A DNA stretch of 64,000 nt from Candidatus Poribacteria bacterium (GTDB taxonomy: Bacteria > Poribacteria > WGA-4E > WGA-3G). Below the pieces are notes generated by a model. That model had not been told where the DNA came from, made no database searches, and saw only the letters and a program-made list of their open reading frames with translations. Below, one piece after another: positions 47,703 to 57,323 of the stretch. The position numbers and the translations under genes are program-made. Positions within the stretch are counted from its first letter, which is position 1. The number at the start of each line of letters is the position of its first letter. Location of the stretch: contig JAJDXV010000072.1 in assembly GCA_022823085.1 (NCBI GenBank), positions 31,797 through 95,796 on the forward strand, in the 5' to 3' direction.

Positions 47703-50700
47703 GTGCTGTATATGCAATTCGCGACTATCAATATACTGAACACCAACAAACGCTCCGTGAAAAGATATGCCTCACTTTTTGCACTCACCTCAGTGATTCT
47801 TATATCGGTGGGTATCTCTTATAGCGATGCTTTTAACTACCACTGGGAGATAGACGAAACTCCAGAAGGCAGTGAAAGCGCGACCGTCGTTGAACCTGTA
47901 GAGATTACACTGCTTGATGAACAAATACAAGTTCCCTCTCATAGTGCTTCTTTAGCGTTGCTGCGGAAGTATTCTGTGCATCTGGGTCCCGAATGGGATC
48001 TGGGATATGCCTATAGGTTGCTCCAGACCTTTGAATCCATACCGCAGGAAACGAACAACCTTTACGCGGATACCCCTGGTGTAGTATCCTCTATTTGGCG
48101 GTTAAGCGATCGTCATATCCAAGATGACCTTTCGGTAGAATACCGAGACGGACAGCGAATCGTCACTATCGCCGAGGCGGCATTTGTGCATGCGGAACCG
48201 TTGTTAGCCGAAATTGAAGGCGTACGGGGTAGGTATTTTTCTAAACGGCTTCATCATGCCGTGGTTCGATTTGTAACCAACGATGGCGTGGACAGATACG
48301 CGCTTGAACGAATATTGCGGGAACGCTATGCAGTCAGCACAGATATCCCTGACTATACCGAACTCACGCGGCACACAACCGGTGAACACGCGGGACGTTT
48401 TTCTGAATTCAAAAATGAAGAACTCATCGCGCTTGTCTCTATGCTTGAAGAATTTCCGTCGGGAATGTTGAAAACGCCGGGGTTGAAGTATTTGGTCCGG
48501 CGTTTAGATGGAACGCCTCATCCACTCTATCCGAGTGCCGCAGCGGTTGCTTGGACAGGGCCGGGTTATATTGAATTTATGGAATCCGCTTTCAAGAAAC
48601 AGGGATTGGATTACATCCATCGCTTGATCCTGCACGAGAAGGCACACTTTTTGTGGGACCACCTCTTTGATGAGCAGCTCAGACAGGATTGGATAGAACT
48701 CGGGGGTTGGTACGAGAACCCAGATGATAAAGACGGCTGGTCAACGACGAAACAGGTCGAATTCGTGTCTGCGTATGCGCACGGTAAAAACCCGAATGAG
48801 GATATGGCGGAGAGTATCAGCTTCTATATCACGAACTCTGATAAACTGCGGGCGCGTTCACCAGCGAAATATGAATTTATTCGGGACCGCGTGATGCACG
48901 GCACTCGGTACGTCTCCAAGATCCGGGAGGATTTGACGTTTGAGGTTTATAACTTGTGGCCCGATTATATGTATCCTGGGCGGATTATTGGGATTGATAT
49001 ACAGGTGTCAGGCGCGCCTGAAGAAGATAAGCAAGTAACGATAGAGCTTCAGCTGCATGGCGAGAGCGATTTAGATACAGCTGCGCGAGGGTATACCCGA
49101 ATTTACAGTGAGAAAGGAACGTCTCAAGACATCCATTTTTATCCTATAGATGCGAATGGTCAGCGTATTGATGCAAGCCACGTTTTACGGAGTCATCCCG
49201 TAACACTATCGCGGTATGCTGCGGGTGGTTACTGGGCACCGGACACAATACAGATAGGGGATCGGAATAAGAATGAGCGTTACAGTTCGCAGACAGATTT
49301 TGGATGGAAACTTTATATTGATAACCGGCTTGCCGATTGTGAGCCTCCTCAGTATGTTCCTAACTCCATGCGATTGTCTTTGTGGGAAACCGAAACCGAC
49401 AAAGGTGAAAGATATCAGATTATCGAGGCGCGCTGGTATGCCATTGATCAGAATCGCATAAAGCATTGCCGGGTTAGAATCAATGATGAACACCCTGATA
49501 CCTATTCAAGAACGGGGTATAGCTACTTGCAAGCCAACAGAGAGATTATTGGGACGAAAAGAGAAATGATTTCTCGGTTGGAAATACCGGACTATTATCA
49601 GAGCGGTACCTATTCGGTTGTGTTGCTTCGGATGTCAGATGTCGCAGGTAATTCCACTGGAATTTACTTTACAGAACGGAATTATCATGTTGCTGGCGAA
49701 ACGCCCGTATGGGTTGCGGAAGCACCCGCTACAATTGAAGTTCAGACGCGGTTCCCGGATGCTGAGCCCCCAGAATTAGATCTAAATCAGATTACCATCA
49801 AAGCAGAGTCTATGAACCCAGAGGCACCCGACGGCGAAACGCGTGTTGATATAACTTTTCGGATTAGAGACGACATCAGCGGTTATAATTCCTCAAGTAT
49901 CCGTCTACGCGATCCACAAGGTGAGACTCACGGGTTTAGTCATTACGGTCCCGACCACAACCAACGCGACAACAACATGTATTTCACGGGTGATCCAACT
50001 ATTTATCAGACTTACCAGAAAACGGTTATCTTACCGGTTGGCAGTCCGCCAGGGACCTGGGGGCTTGCTGAGATGAATATAATTGATATGGCACACAACA
50101 TCCGTCACGTTGACTTCACCGAAATTGTCCGCTTTGAAGTGAATGATGCCCCCGTTTATGCCCAATCCGATGTCAATCAAGACGGGACAGTTAACATTCA
50201 AGATTTGGTGTTAGTCGCGAATTGGATTGGAATTCCCGGTGCTGCGGATGGAGAACTCAACGCCGATGTTAATGCCGATAGCGTTGTTGATATCCTTGAT
50301 TTAGTGCAGGTCGCTAATGCTATTGGAGACGGATCAGCAGCTGCACCTATGATTCACAGTCCGACTGCCGAACAGGTTCAAAGTTGGTTGGCACAGATCC
50401 GACAAATTGATGACGGTAGTCCAGATTTTCGCCGGGCTATCAGTGTGTTGGAAACCCTTCTACGCGCGGTTCTTCCAGAAACGACTGTGTTGTTGCCGAA
50501 CTATCCGAACCCGTTTAATCCCGAAACATGGATACCGTATCAGTTGGCGAATGCCAGCCATGTCCAAATCACGATTTACGATACGAAAGGCGCGATTGTG
50601 CGAACACTTGACCTTGGACATCGGCCCGCTGGCTATTACACGGGCAGGAGCCGCGCCGCCTATTGGGACGGGCGCAACGGTTTAGGTGAACCCGTGGCAA

Positions 50701-50771
50701 GTAGTGTCTATTTCTACCAATTCCAAGCAGATAGCGTTTCGCACTTGCGCAAAATGGTTATCCTAAAGTAA
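47703..50771 (+). CDS. Large secreted protein with HExxH metallopeptidase-like domain, dockerin-like repeats and FlgD-like C-terminal sorting domain
   Basis: LILHEKAHFLWDHLFDEQL and FVSAYAHGKNPNEDMAESISFYI; SDVNQDGTVNIQDLVLVANWIG...ADVNADSVVDILDLVQVANAIG; LLPNYPNPFNPETWIPYQL...VYFYQFQAD. Confidence 0.82.
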   Translation: MLYMQFATINILNTNKRSVKRYASLFALTSVILISVGISYSDAFNYHWEIDETPEGSESATVVEPVEITLLDEQIQVPSHSASLALLRKYSVHLGPEWDLGYAYRLLQTFESIPQETNNLYADTPGVVSSIWRLSDRHIQDDLSVEYRDGQRIVTIAEAAFVHAEPLLAEIEGVRGRYFSKRLHHAVVRFVTNDGVDRYALERILRERYAVSTDIPDYTELTRHTTGEHAGRFSEFKNEELIALVSMLEEFPSGMLKTPGLKYLVRRLDGTPHPLYPSAAAVAWTGPGYIEFMESAFKKQGLDYIHRLILHEKAHFLWDHLFDEQLRQDWIELGGWYENPDDKDGWSTTKQVEFVSAYAHGKNPNEDMAESISFYITNSDKLRARSPAKYEFIRDRVMHGTRYVSKIREDLTFEVYNLWPDYMYPGRIIGIDIQVSGAPEEDKQVTIELQLHGESDLDTAARGYTRIYSEKGTSQDIHFYPIDANGQRIDASHVLRSHPVTLSRYAAGGYWAPDTIQIGDRNKNERYSSQTDFGWKLYIDNRLADCEPPQYVPNSMRLSLWETETDKGERYQIIEARWYAIDQNRIKHCRVRINDEHPDTYSRTGYSYLQANREIIGTKREMISRLEIPDYYQSGTYSVVLLRMSDVAGNSTGIYFTERNYHVAGETPVWVAEAPATIEVQTRFPDAEPPELDLNQITIKAESMNPEAPDGETRVDITFRIRDDISGYNSSSIRLRDPQGETHGFSHYGPDHNQRDNNMYFTGDPTIYQTYQKTVILPVGSPPGTWGLAEMNIIDMAHNIRHVDFTEIVRFEVNDAPVYAQSDVNQDGTVNIQDLVLVANWIGIPGAADGELNADVNADSVVDILDLVQVANAIGDGSAAAPMIHSPTAEQVQSWLAQIRQIDDGSPDFRRAISVLETLLRAVLPETTVLLPNYPNPFNPETWIPYQLANASHVQITIYDTKGAIVRTLDLGHRPAGYYTGRSRAAYWDGRNGLGEPVASSVYFYQFQADSVSHLRKMVILK

Positions 50772-51042
50772 CATTAGCATTTAGATTTTTACCAGAACAA
50801 ACTACCCCAAATCCAAAGTCCCATCGGGTTTGGGAGTGTTCTTTAAGGCGTTTGTGTTAGGAAAGAAAATAAGAAATGTTTGACTCTACTGGTAAAATGT
50901 GGTATTCTTAATTCTATTCAACCCAACCTACATGATGTTTCATTTTAACTATCAACTCACTCTATATTAACAAAAACTGTAGTGGCATTCGCAGAATTGC
51001 CTAATTAATCAATCTATCACTACGCGTAATAAGGAGAAATAA

Positions 51043-52227
51043 TTGTTAAAAGAACCATGTTCAGCAAATCCGGCCGATACGTCGGATATTATTCACCCGC
51101 GCGTGCTACCCTTCATAGGGATGCACCTCGCATGTCTGGCTATTTTCTGGGTGGATGTTCAACCTATTGACTGGATTATATGTGGCGCACTGTACGTTAT
51201 CCGCATGTTTGGAATCACGGCGGGTTTTCATCGTTACTTTTCGCACCGTTCATTCAAAACAAGTCGTGGATTCCAATTTTTTTTAGCTTTCCTTGGACAG
51301 AGTTCTGCACAACGCGGTGTACTTTGGTGGGCATCGAAACACCGCCATCATCATAAGTACTCTGACACTGAAGAAGACGCACATTCGCCTGTGAAACATG
51401 GTTTTTGGTATTCCCATGTACTGTGGATCTTCTCTAAGCAGGGACGTGCCCCCAATTACGGTTTAATGAAGGATTTTCGGAAATACCCAGAACTCGTCTG
51501 GTTAGATAAATGGGAAAGGCTGCCACCATTCGTGTTGGGTGTCCTTGTGTGGGCGATTTTCGGTTGGTCAGGACTCGTTGTCGGTTTTTTCCTGAGTACA
51601 GTCCTTCTTTTTCACGGTACATTTACGATTAATTCGCTTTCACATGTTTTCGGCAAACAGCCCTATGTCACCGGAGACAATTCTCGTAACAACCTGTTCT
51701 TGGCGATCATTACGTTAGGCGAAGGATGGCACAACAACCATCACCACTTTCCGAGTGCTACGCCGCAAGGGTTTCATTGGTGGCAAATTGATGTTACGTA
51801 TTATATTTTGAAAGTCTTATCCATTTTTAGAGTTGTTTGGGACCTACGCTTGCCCCCAGCACATGTCGTTGAAGGGACATCTAAGTTACGCGGTGCTACA
51901 ATAGAAAAAGCAGCGCAGCAGCTCGCCTCCAGTTTTTCTGTTGAGCATATCGGTAAAACTGTTTTGAGAGCGTGGAAGGATACACCCACATTAGCCGAAC
52001 TCCGAAACCGTACACGCCTCGGTCAGGCGGCGGTTGAAGATTTTCTCAAAGAGATGAAAATCCTTGAGTTGCCTGCAATCGAGAACCTAAAACAGCGTGC
52101 CCGAAAGATGTTCACCCATATTCCATCGTTGAATCCGGTTGTTGAACGGGCAAACCAAATTATTGTTCAGGCGGTTTCGGCGTGGATACTCCAAAACGAG
52201 ATGTCGGCAGCAACAGTTGGTGTGTAA
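51043..52227 (+). CDS. Fatty acid (acyl-CoA) desaturase
   Basis: Histidine boxes HRYFSHRSF, WASKHRHHHKYSD, GEGWHNNHHHFPS. TTG start after AAGGAG. Confidence 0.92.
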   Translation: MLKEPCSANPADTSDIIHPRVLPFIGMHLACLAIFWVDVQPIDWIICGALYVIRMFGITAGFHRYFSHRSFKTSRGFQFFLAFLGQSSAQRGVLWWASKHRHHHKYSDTEEDAHSPVKHGFWYSHVLWIFSKQGRAPNYGLMKDFRKYPELVWLDKWERLPPFVLGVLVWAIFGWSGLVVGFFLSTVLLFHGTFTINSLSHVFGKQPYVTGDNSRNNLFLAIITLGEGWHNNHHHFPSATPQGFHWWQIDVTYYILKVLSIFRVVWDLRLPPAHVVEGTSKLRGATIEKAAQQLASSFSVEHIGKTVLRAWKDTPTLAELRNRTRLGQAAVEDFLKEMKILELPAIENLKQRARKMFTHIPSLNPVVERANQIIVQAVSAWILQNEMSAATVGV

Positions 52228-52296
52228 TTGGGGGTCAGAACCTGTACCTGAACAGTGTCTGTGATTAATAATTTGCCCTATTCTGTGCAATCAGGT

Positions 52297-52326
52297 ATAA
52301 GGCTGCACCTTTAGGGGCAGCCTTAT
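52297..52326 (+). terminator. Possible terminator hairpin after desaturase gene
   Basis: ATAAGGCTGC-ACCTTTAGGG-GCAGCCTTAT; a second hairpin CCTATCC...GGATAGG at 52347-52369. Confidence 0.45.
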
Positions 52327-52419
52327 CTCGGTATTTTGCGAAGAAGCCTATCCGTGCTGTAGGGATAGGTTGGCATGGAATTTGCTTATATTTTAACGAC
52401 AAACGAAAGGAGTCGTCTG

Positions 52420-53352
52420 ATGGAAACGAAACAGAAATATCGTGTCGCGCCACCCGGATTTACACCGGAACAGTGGAAAACGTTTAACGAAGACGGCATC
52501 ATCTTTATTGAGGATGCCATCTCCGATGCAGACATTCAGACCTATATTGACGCGATAGACCGTGTTGCTGCGAACAATCCGAAATATAAGCCCGGAGGCT
52601 ACCTCGGTATGCAGAACATCGTCGAACGTGATCCGGTGTTCGCGGGTCTTATTGATCATGAACGCCATGTCGGTTACGCGTACGACCTGTTTGGGGAGCT
52701 CCTCAAACTCCACATAAGTCAGTTTTTCTTGCGTCCACCGGGGGGTAAGCAGTACAATCAGTGGCATCCGGATGGGGCACGTGCACTCCCTTACGGTGTC
52801 TTCTCACCCAAGTTACCGTTGCAAATCAAGGTCGGCTATTGGCTGACAGATTTACCGAGAGAGAAGATGGGTAACCTCGTCGTGCTACCCGGGAGCCATC
52901 GTGAACAGTACATGGACGGCTATGATACACACGAGAGCGTACCGGGTGAAAGGGTCGTCTGTCCGCGTAAAGGTACGATGACGGTCATGCATTCGAGCAT
53001 CTGGCATCGTGTGGAACCGAACGAGAGCGACGTGGTCCGTTATAATATCTTTGTCGCCTACTGCCCGTCGTGGCTCACACCTGCTGACCGTTTCCATTCC
53101 AGTCCTGAGTGGTTAGAGACGCTCAATCGCGAACAACGTATTATCATGCGGAGTTACAGTAACGCGTATCACAACGCCAAACCGCCAGCGTCAGATTTTC
53201 CGCTCTTCCTTGAACGTGATACGCAGACTGAAGTAGACGAAGATGCCTATCTCGAGCATGTCCAATTGCATCGTCGTAAACGTCTAACAATGCCTGAAAG
53301 GCTTGATCTTTTACCGGAAAGCAATCAAGGGCAAATGTTATTTAAGGGTTGA
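52420..53352 (+). CDS. Phytanoyl-CoA dioxygenase (PhyH) family protein
   Basis: FNEDGIIFIEDAISDADIQTYIDAIDRV; QWHPDGARALP (HxD); NLVVLPGSHREQYMDG; SIWHRVEPNESDVVRYN. AAAGGAG upstream of ATG 52420. Confidence 0.9.
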   Translation: METKQKYRVAPPGFTPEQWKTFNEDGIIFIEDAISDADIQTYIDAIDRVAANNPKYKPGGYLGMQNIVERDPVFAGLIDHERHVGYAYDLFGELLKLHISQFFLRPPGGKQYNQWHPDGARALPYGVFSPKLPLQIKVGYWLTDLPREKMGNLVVLPGSHREQYMDGYDTHESVPGERVVCPRKGTMTVMHSSIWHRVEPNESDVVRYNIFVAYCPSWLTPADRFHSSPEWLETLNREQRIIMRSYSNAYHNAKPPASDFPLFLERDTQTEVDEDAYLEHVQLHRRKRLTMPERLDLLPESNQGQMLFKG

Positions 53353-53647
53353 TGTGAACAAATTTAATAAACTGCTGAGGCTGATGTCACACGCCTCCAG
53401 TTTGATGCTAATCCTAATAGAGTTTATATGTGGTGTCTGGGTTTGCCTGATTCCGATAGGGTTCTTTATCTATTTCAATCTCACGACTTGGCGGACAACG
53501 GATCCGGCGCTCCCCACGATAGAACGTTTGATTCAGACGTTCCACGCAACGTTTTGGGAAAACATTGTTGTGTTGGCGTTAATGATCGCGGTGCGGAAGT
53601 TTATGGCCTTGGCAATCAAATATTCCGGCGACACCGAATCGGAATGA
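53303..53647 (+). CDS. Small hypothetical membrane protein (start uncertain, probably downstream of the PhyH stop)
   Basis: Two hydrophobic segments (LMLILIEFICGVWVCLIPIGFFIYF, ENIVVLALMIAVRKFMALAI). Confidence 0.5.
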   Translation: MIFYRKAIKGKCYLRVDVNKFNKLLRLMSHASSLMLILIEFICGVWVCLIPIGFFIYFNLTTWRTTDPALPTIERLIQTFHATFWENIVVLALMIAVRKFMALAIKYSGDTESE

Positions 53648-53710
53648 CATACACAACTCGACGAGATGAATACCTGACGAGGCGGTGAATCTCGCCAGTT
53701 GAGAAAAAAA

Positions 53711-54841
53711 ATGAAAACTTTGTTCCTTAAAGACATGCGTTATCGCCGAGCACGAGTCATATTAACAGCACTCGGTATCACCGTGCTGATCTCGTTGATT
53801 CTGCTATTAGGGGGTATTATGAACGGTATGCGCATCCAAGCACGGCAATATATTGAATCGACCGGTGCGGATGTCTGGATCTCTGCTGAAGGTTCCGGCG
53901 GCGCATTCATCGGGTTTTCGATGGTCGTTGAGGAATATATGGCGTTTCTGAATTCAGCACAGGGGTTGACACCTGATTCAGCGTCTCCGTTGGTCTTTGC
54001 GCAAGCGCGTCCAACTGTCCGTGGGAAATCTACCAAGGCAATCGTCGTCGGATATAAATTGGGAAAACTCGGCGGACCTAAGCATGCTATTGAAGGTAGG
54101 ATGTTTACCGCAAGCAACTTTGAAGACTATAGACCCGAGGACCCAGTCCCTTACGAGGTCGTTATTGATGAAAAGATGGGATTGGAAATCGGGGAACAGA
54201 TTACCTTGGGGAATGAGAAAGTACGGGTCGTTGGAAAGGCAGAAAGCCGAATGTTTGTTTTGGATACACCGCTCCTGTTCATGGATGTCCGCATCGCTCA
54301 GAAAATTTTGTTTGGCAATACGCCACACGTTAATATGATGATCGCAAAATCTGGCGTGAGCCAACAACCCCTACAGGTCGCTACCGGTTTAGATGGTTTG
54401 GAAACGATTGAAGCACGTACCCTAAAACAGACACTCGACGACATCATTGCCTATTACGTTGACGAACCGATGAAAGCCGTGCAATTCTTACGGGTGATGC
54501 TCTGGTTGGCTGCAGGTATCCTCGTTGGGATGATTACTTATGTGACGATGCTTGAAAAGACGCAGGAAATCGGCGTGTTAAAAGCCGTCGGTGCTTCGGA
54601 TTACTATGTGATGGGATTGCTCTTGAAACAGGTCGTCTTAATCTCTGCTGTCGGTGTGCTGCTTGGTCTTATACTATCTTATCTGTTTGCTGTGGCGGCA
54701 CCGATCTTCGTTGCGATTAATTTCGTTGAATCCGTCATCGTGGCGTGTATCAGTTTTATTGTGTGTTGCGGTAGCGGGTACTTAGCGGCACGGAAGGCAA
54801 TTGAAGTTGATCCAATGATCGCTTTCCGAGGAGAAATATAG
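53711..54841 (+). CDS. ABC transporter permease (FtsX/MacB-type)
   Basis: MKTLFLKDMRYRRARVILTALGITVLISLILLLGGIMNG...TQEIGVLKAVGASDYYVMGLLLKQVVLIS. Confidence 0.88.
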   Translation: MKTLFLKDMRYRRARVILTALGITVLISLILLLGGIMNGMRIQARQYIESTGADVWISAEGSGGAFIGFSMVVEEYMAFLNSAQGLTPDSASPLVFAQARPTVRGKSTKAIVVGYKLGKLGGPKHAIEGRMFTASNFEDYRPEDPVPYEVVIDEKMGLEIGEQITLGNEKVRVVGKAESRMFVLDTPLLFMDVRIAQKILFGNTPHVNMMIAKSGVSQQPLQVATGLDGLETIEARTLKQTLDDIIAYYVDEPMKAVQFLRVMLWLAAGILVGMITYVTMLEKTQEIGVLKAVGASDYYVMGLLLKQVVLISAVGVLLGLILSYLFAVAAPIFVAINFVESVIVACISFIVCCGSGYLAARKAIEVDPMIAFRGEI

Positions 54842-55516
54842 ATGGCAGCAGTCGTAGAAGGAACCGGTTTAACGAAGCGATTTGGCACAGGTGATGCAAC
54901 CGTCATTGCTGTTGACGCTGTCGATATCCGAATCGAAGAGGGTGAACTGGTCATGGTTATGGGCGACAGTGGGTGTGGGAAAACAACGCTGATTAGCCTT
55001 CTCGGTTGTATTTTAACGCCGGATGCCGGTGAACTCCGAATTGACGGTGAATTGATTGATTTGGTGAATGAAGATTTGAGCGTAATCCGTCATGAAAAGA
55101 TAGGATTTGTTTTTCAGTTGTTTCACCTTTTGCCTTACCTGACAGCACTTGAAAATGTGATGGTTGCTATGGATATAGCGGGAACGAAGCCTGTTGAAGC
55201 CGAAAACCGGGCAACAGAACTCCTCGCACAGGTAGGCTTAAGTGATCGTCTTCATCACCGGCCCGCCCAACTGTCCGGTGGCGAAAAACAGCGCGTCTCT
55301 TTTGCCCGTGCCCTCGCGAATCGTCCTAAGATTATCTTTGCCGATGAACCGACTGCTAACCTTGACAGTCGTCAGAGCGACAACTTAATGAACTTGATCC
55401 AAGAACTCCGCCAGGAACATCAAACCACTATCGCTATTGTAACGCACCATGAAGGATTAAAGGAGAACGCCGATCGCGTCATCCAGATGAAAGATGGGAG
55501 GATTGTCACTGTATGA
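54842..55516 (+). CDS. ABC transporter ATP-binding protein (LolD/MacB-type)
   Basis: [44 protein letters not shown]. Confidence 0.93.
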   Translation: MAAVVEGTGLTKRFGTGDATVIAVDAVDIRIEEGELVMVMGDSGCGKTTLISLLGCILTPDAGELRIDGELIDLVNEDLSVIRHEKIGFVFQLFHLLPYLTALENVMVAMDIAGTKPVEAENRATELLAQVGLSDRLHHRPAQLSGGEKQRVSFARALANRPKIIFADEPTANLDSRQSDNLMNLIQELRQEHQTTIAIVTHHEGLKENADRVIQMKDGRIVTV

Positions 55517-56994
55517 ATGCTACTAACATTTTTTCATCTTATAGAGTGGACATCGTTTTTGCAACAATTAGCATCCTAATTTTATCCTCCATTTTCTCGC
55601 CATTTACGACTGCCGAAGACAGAGCCTTAAGCGCAATGGAACAGCCGGGTTTCCTGACAAGCGGGTTGTACGGCGGTGGTTTAACCTTCATCGGTAGATC
55701 TCCTTACATTCAACTTCAGGCGCAACCCGATATTCCACTCGGTAAAGTCAATATCGGATTTGATTTGGTTTTACTCTACAACCCTTACGCAACCGATGCT
55801 GACGCCCAATTTCTCGCCGAAGACGGTGAGTCGTGGGATAGTCCGAGTACCTGGTTAAGACTCATCCGGTACGTGAGTTACAATCAGCCTTATGATCCTT
55901 TCTATTTTCGTTTTGGCGAGCTGGACTATTTAACGATCGGACACGGATCGGTTATGTCCGGTTATTCTAACTATGACCGACGCGGATTAAGTCTGAACTT
56001 TAGGAAATCCAACAATCGAAATGGTGTCGAAACGATGCTTAATGACTTCGGTGATCCCACAATTTTCGGTGGACGTGTGTTTCAGCGACCCTTTCTGCGT
56101 CCGGAACCAGAAAATAACAATTTCTTCACACGGTTTGAAGTCGGCGCTACTTATCTTACTGACATCAACCCGAATTTACAAGAAACAGGGGAAAGTCCGC
56201 TAACGGCTTTGGGCGCGGATGTGGGATTCCCAATTATTGAGAGAAGCGCGTTTCGGCTTGACTTATATAATGATTTTACGCTGCTTCACGTTTCAGTGGA
56301 TCCTGACGAAGTTGTGCCTGAAGAACCGTTAGAGCTTGAACCGGTTATGCGAGCCTCTGTAACGCGGTTAGAGAGCGAACCGATTGGCGGAGATACCGAT
56401 AACGCAACAGAAGAAACAATGGAGTTTGTGTGGGGCGACGCTATAGGGATTGGCTTGGCACTTCCCAAAGCCATCTTTAAAGTCGAATACCGTATCTTGG
56501 GAGACGGATATATTCCTTCTGTCTTTGATTATACATACCACTCAACGAAATCACTATCGCCGGACCCAGATGTGCCTGAATTTTTAGGACTCGAAACAAA
56601 TGTAGAAGAGAGACACGGTTTTTATACGCAGGTCTTTTTACGTCCGACACCAAACCTACAGTTCTTAGGCACGTTTGAGGATTATAATATTAGCAATCCG
56701 AAACTCTATATGGCGGTCGCAGGCACCGAGTTAATTCCACGTTTCGGGTTTCGGGTACTCTATACGAAACGTGATATTGGCGAGGGCGAGGATACAAACT
56801 TCTTTACGGATCTGTTCAACTTAAATGAAAAATCGGCGTTTATTGTAGAAGCCAGCTACGAAGTCTTTCCACCACTTGTGACGATTGTCACCCGTGAGTA
56901 CCGGTTCCGTCGTGTAGAAACAGCGGAAGGGATCAGCCAATTTGAACCGATTCATAAAACATCGTTCGTGGTCGGTGTGCGTACAGATTTTTAG
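55513..56994 (+). CDS. Hypothetical outer membrane beta-barrel-like protein
   Basis: Signal peptide-like N-terminus; alternating beta-rich sequence ending VVGVRTDF (terminal Phe); 4-nt ATGA overlap with the ABC ATPase gene. Confidence 0.65.
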   Translation: MNATNIFSSYRVDIVFATISILILSSIFSPFTTAEDRALSAMEQPGFLTSGLYGGGLTFIGRSPYIQLQAQPDIPLGKVNIGFDLVLLYNPYATDADAQFLAEDGESWDSPSTWLRLIRYVSYNQPYDPFYFRFGELDYLTIGHGSVMSGYSNYDRRGLSLNFRKSNNRNGVETMLNDFGDPTIFGGRVFQRPFLRPEPENNNFFTRFEVGATYLTDINPNLQETGESPLTALGADVGFPIIERSAFRLDLYNDFTLLHVSVDPDEVVPEEPLELEPVMRASVTRLESEPIGGDTDNATEETMEFVWGDAIGIGLALPKAIFKVEYRILGDGYIPSVFDYTYHSTKSLSPDPDVPEFLGLETNVEERHGFYTQVFLRPTPNLQFLGTFEDYNISNPKLYMAVAGTELIPRFGFRVLYTKRDIGEGEDTNFFTDLFNLNEKSAFIVEASYEVFPPLVTIVTREYRFRRVETAEGISQFEPIHKTSFVVGVRTDF

Positions 56995-57320
56995 GGCTGT
57001 CTTGAAGAAATAGGAGGCACCTCAACCTTAATCTCCTCATCTTCAACGACCACGGGATATGTCCTGATGCGGAGACGTGGATCGGTTTGACAATCCCCCG
57101 TTTTTGTATCGTAGGCGTAGCCGTGGACTGGACACACCGCGATGCCGTTCCGGATTCTGCCTCTGCCGAGTGAACCCATGGCGTGTGGACAGGTATTGTC
57201 TACAGCACAGAAAGTGCCGTTCTCATTGAAGATGGCGATCCGCCTTCCGTTGACGGTGAACGCTTTTCCGCGACCTTCTCGTATCGCTGATGTTTTCGTG
57301 ACCGTTGTGTAATCAGACAT
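56991..57320 (-). CDS. Rieske [2Fe-2S] domain protein (NirD-like)
   Basis: NTCPHAMGSLGRGRIRNGIAVCPVHGYAYDTKTGDC (CPH...CPVHG). Confidence 0.92.
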   Translation of the reverse strand: MSDYTTVTKTSAIREGRGKAFTVNGRRIAIFNENGTFCAVDNTCPHAMGSLGRGRIRNGIAVCPVHGYAYDTKTGDCQTDPRLRIRTYPVVVEDEEIKVEVPPISSRQP

Positions 57321-57323
57321 TTT

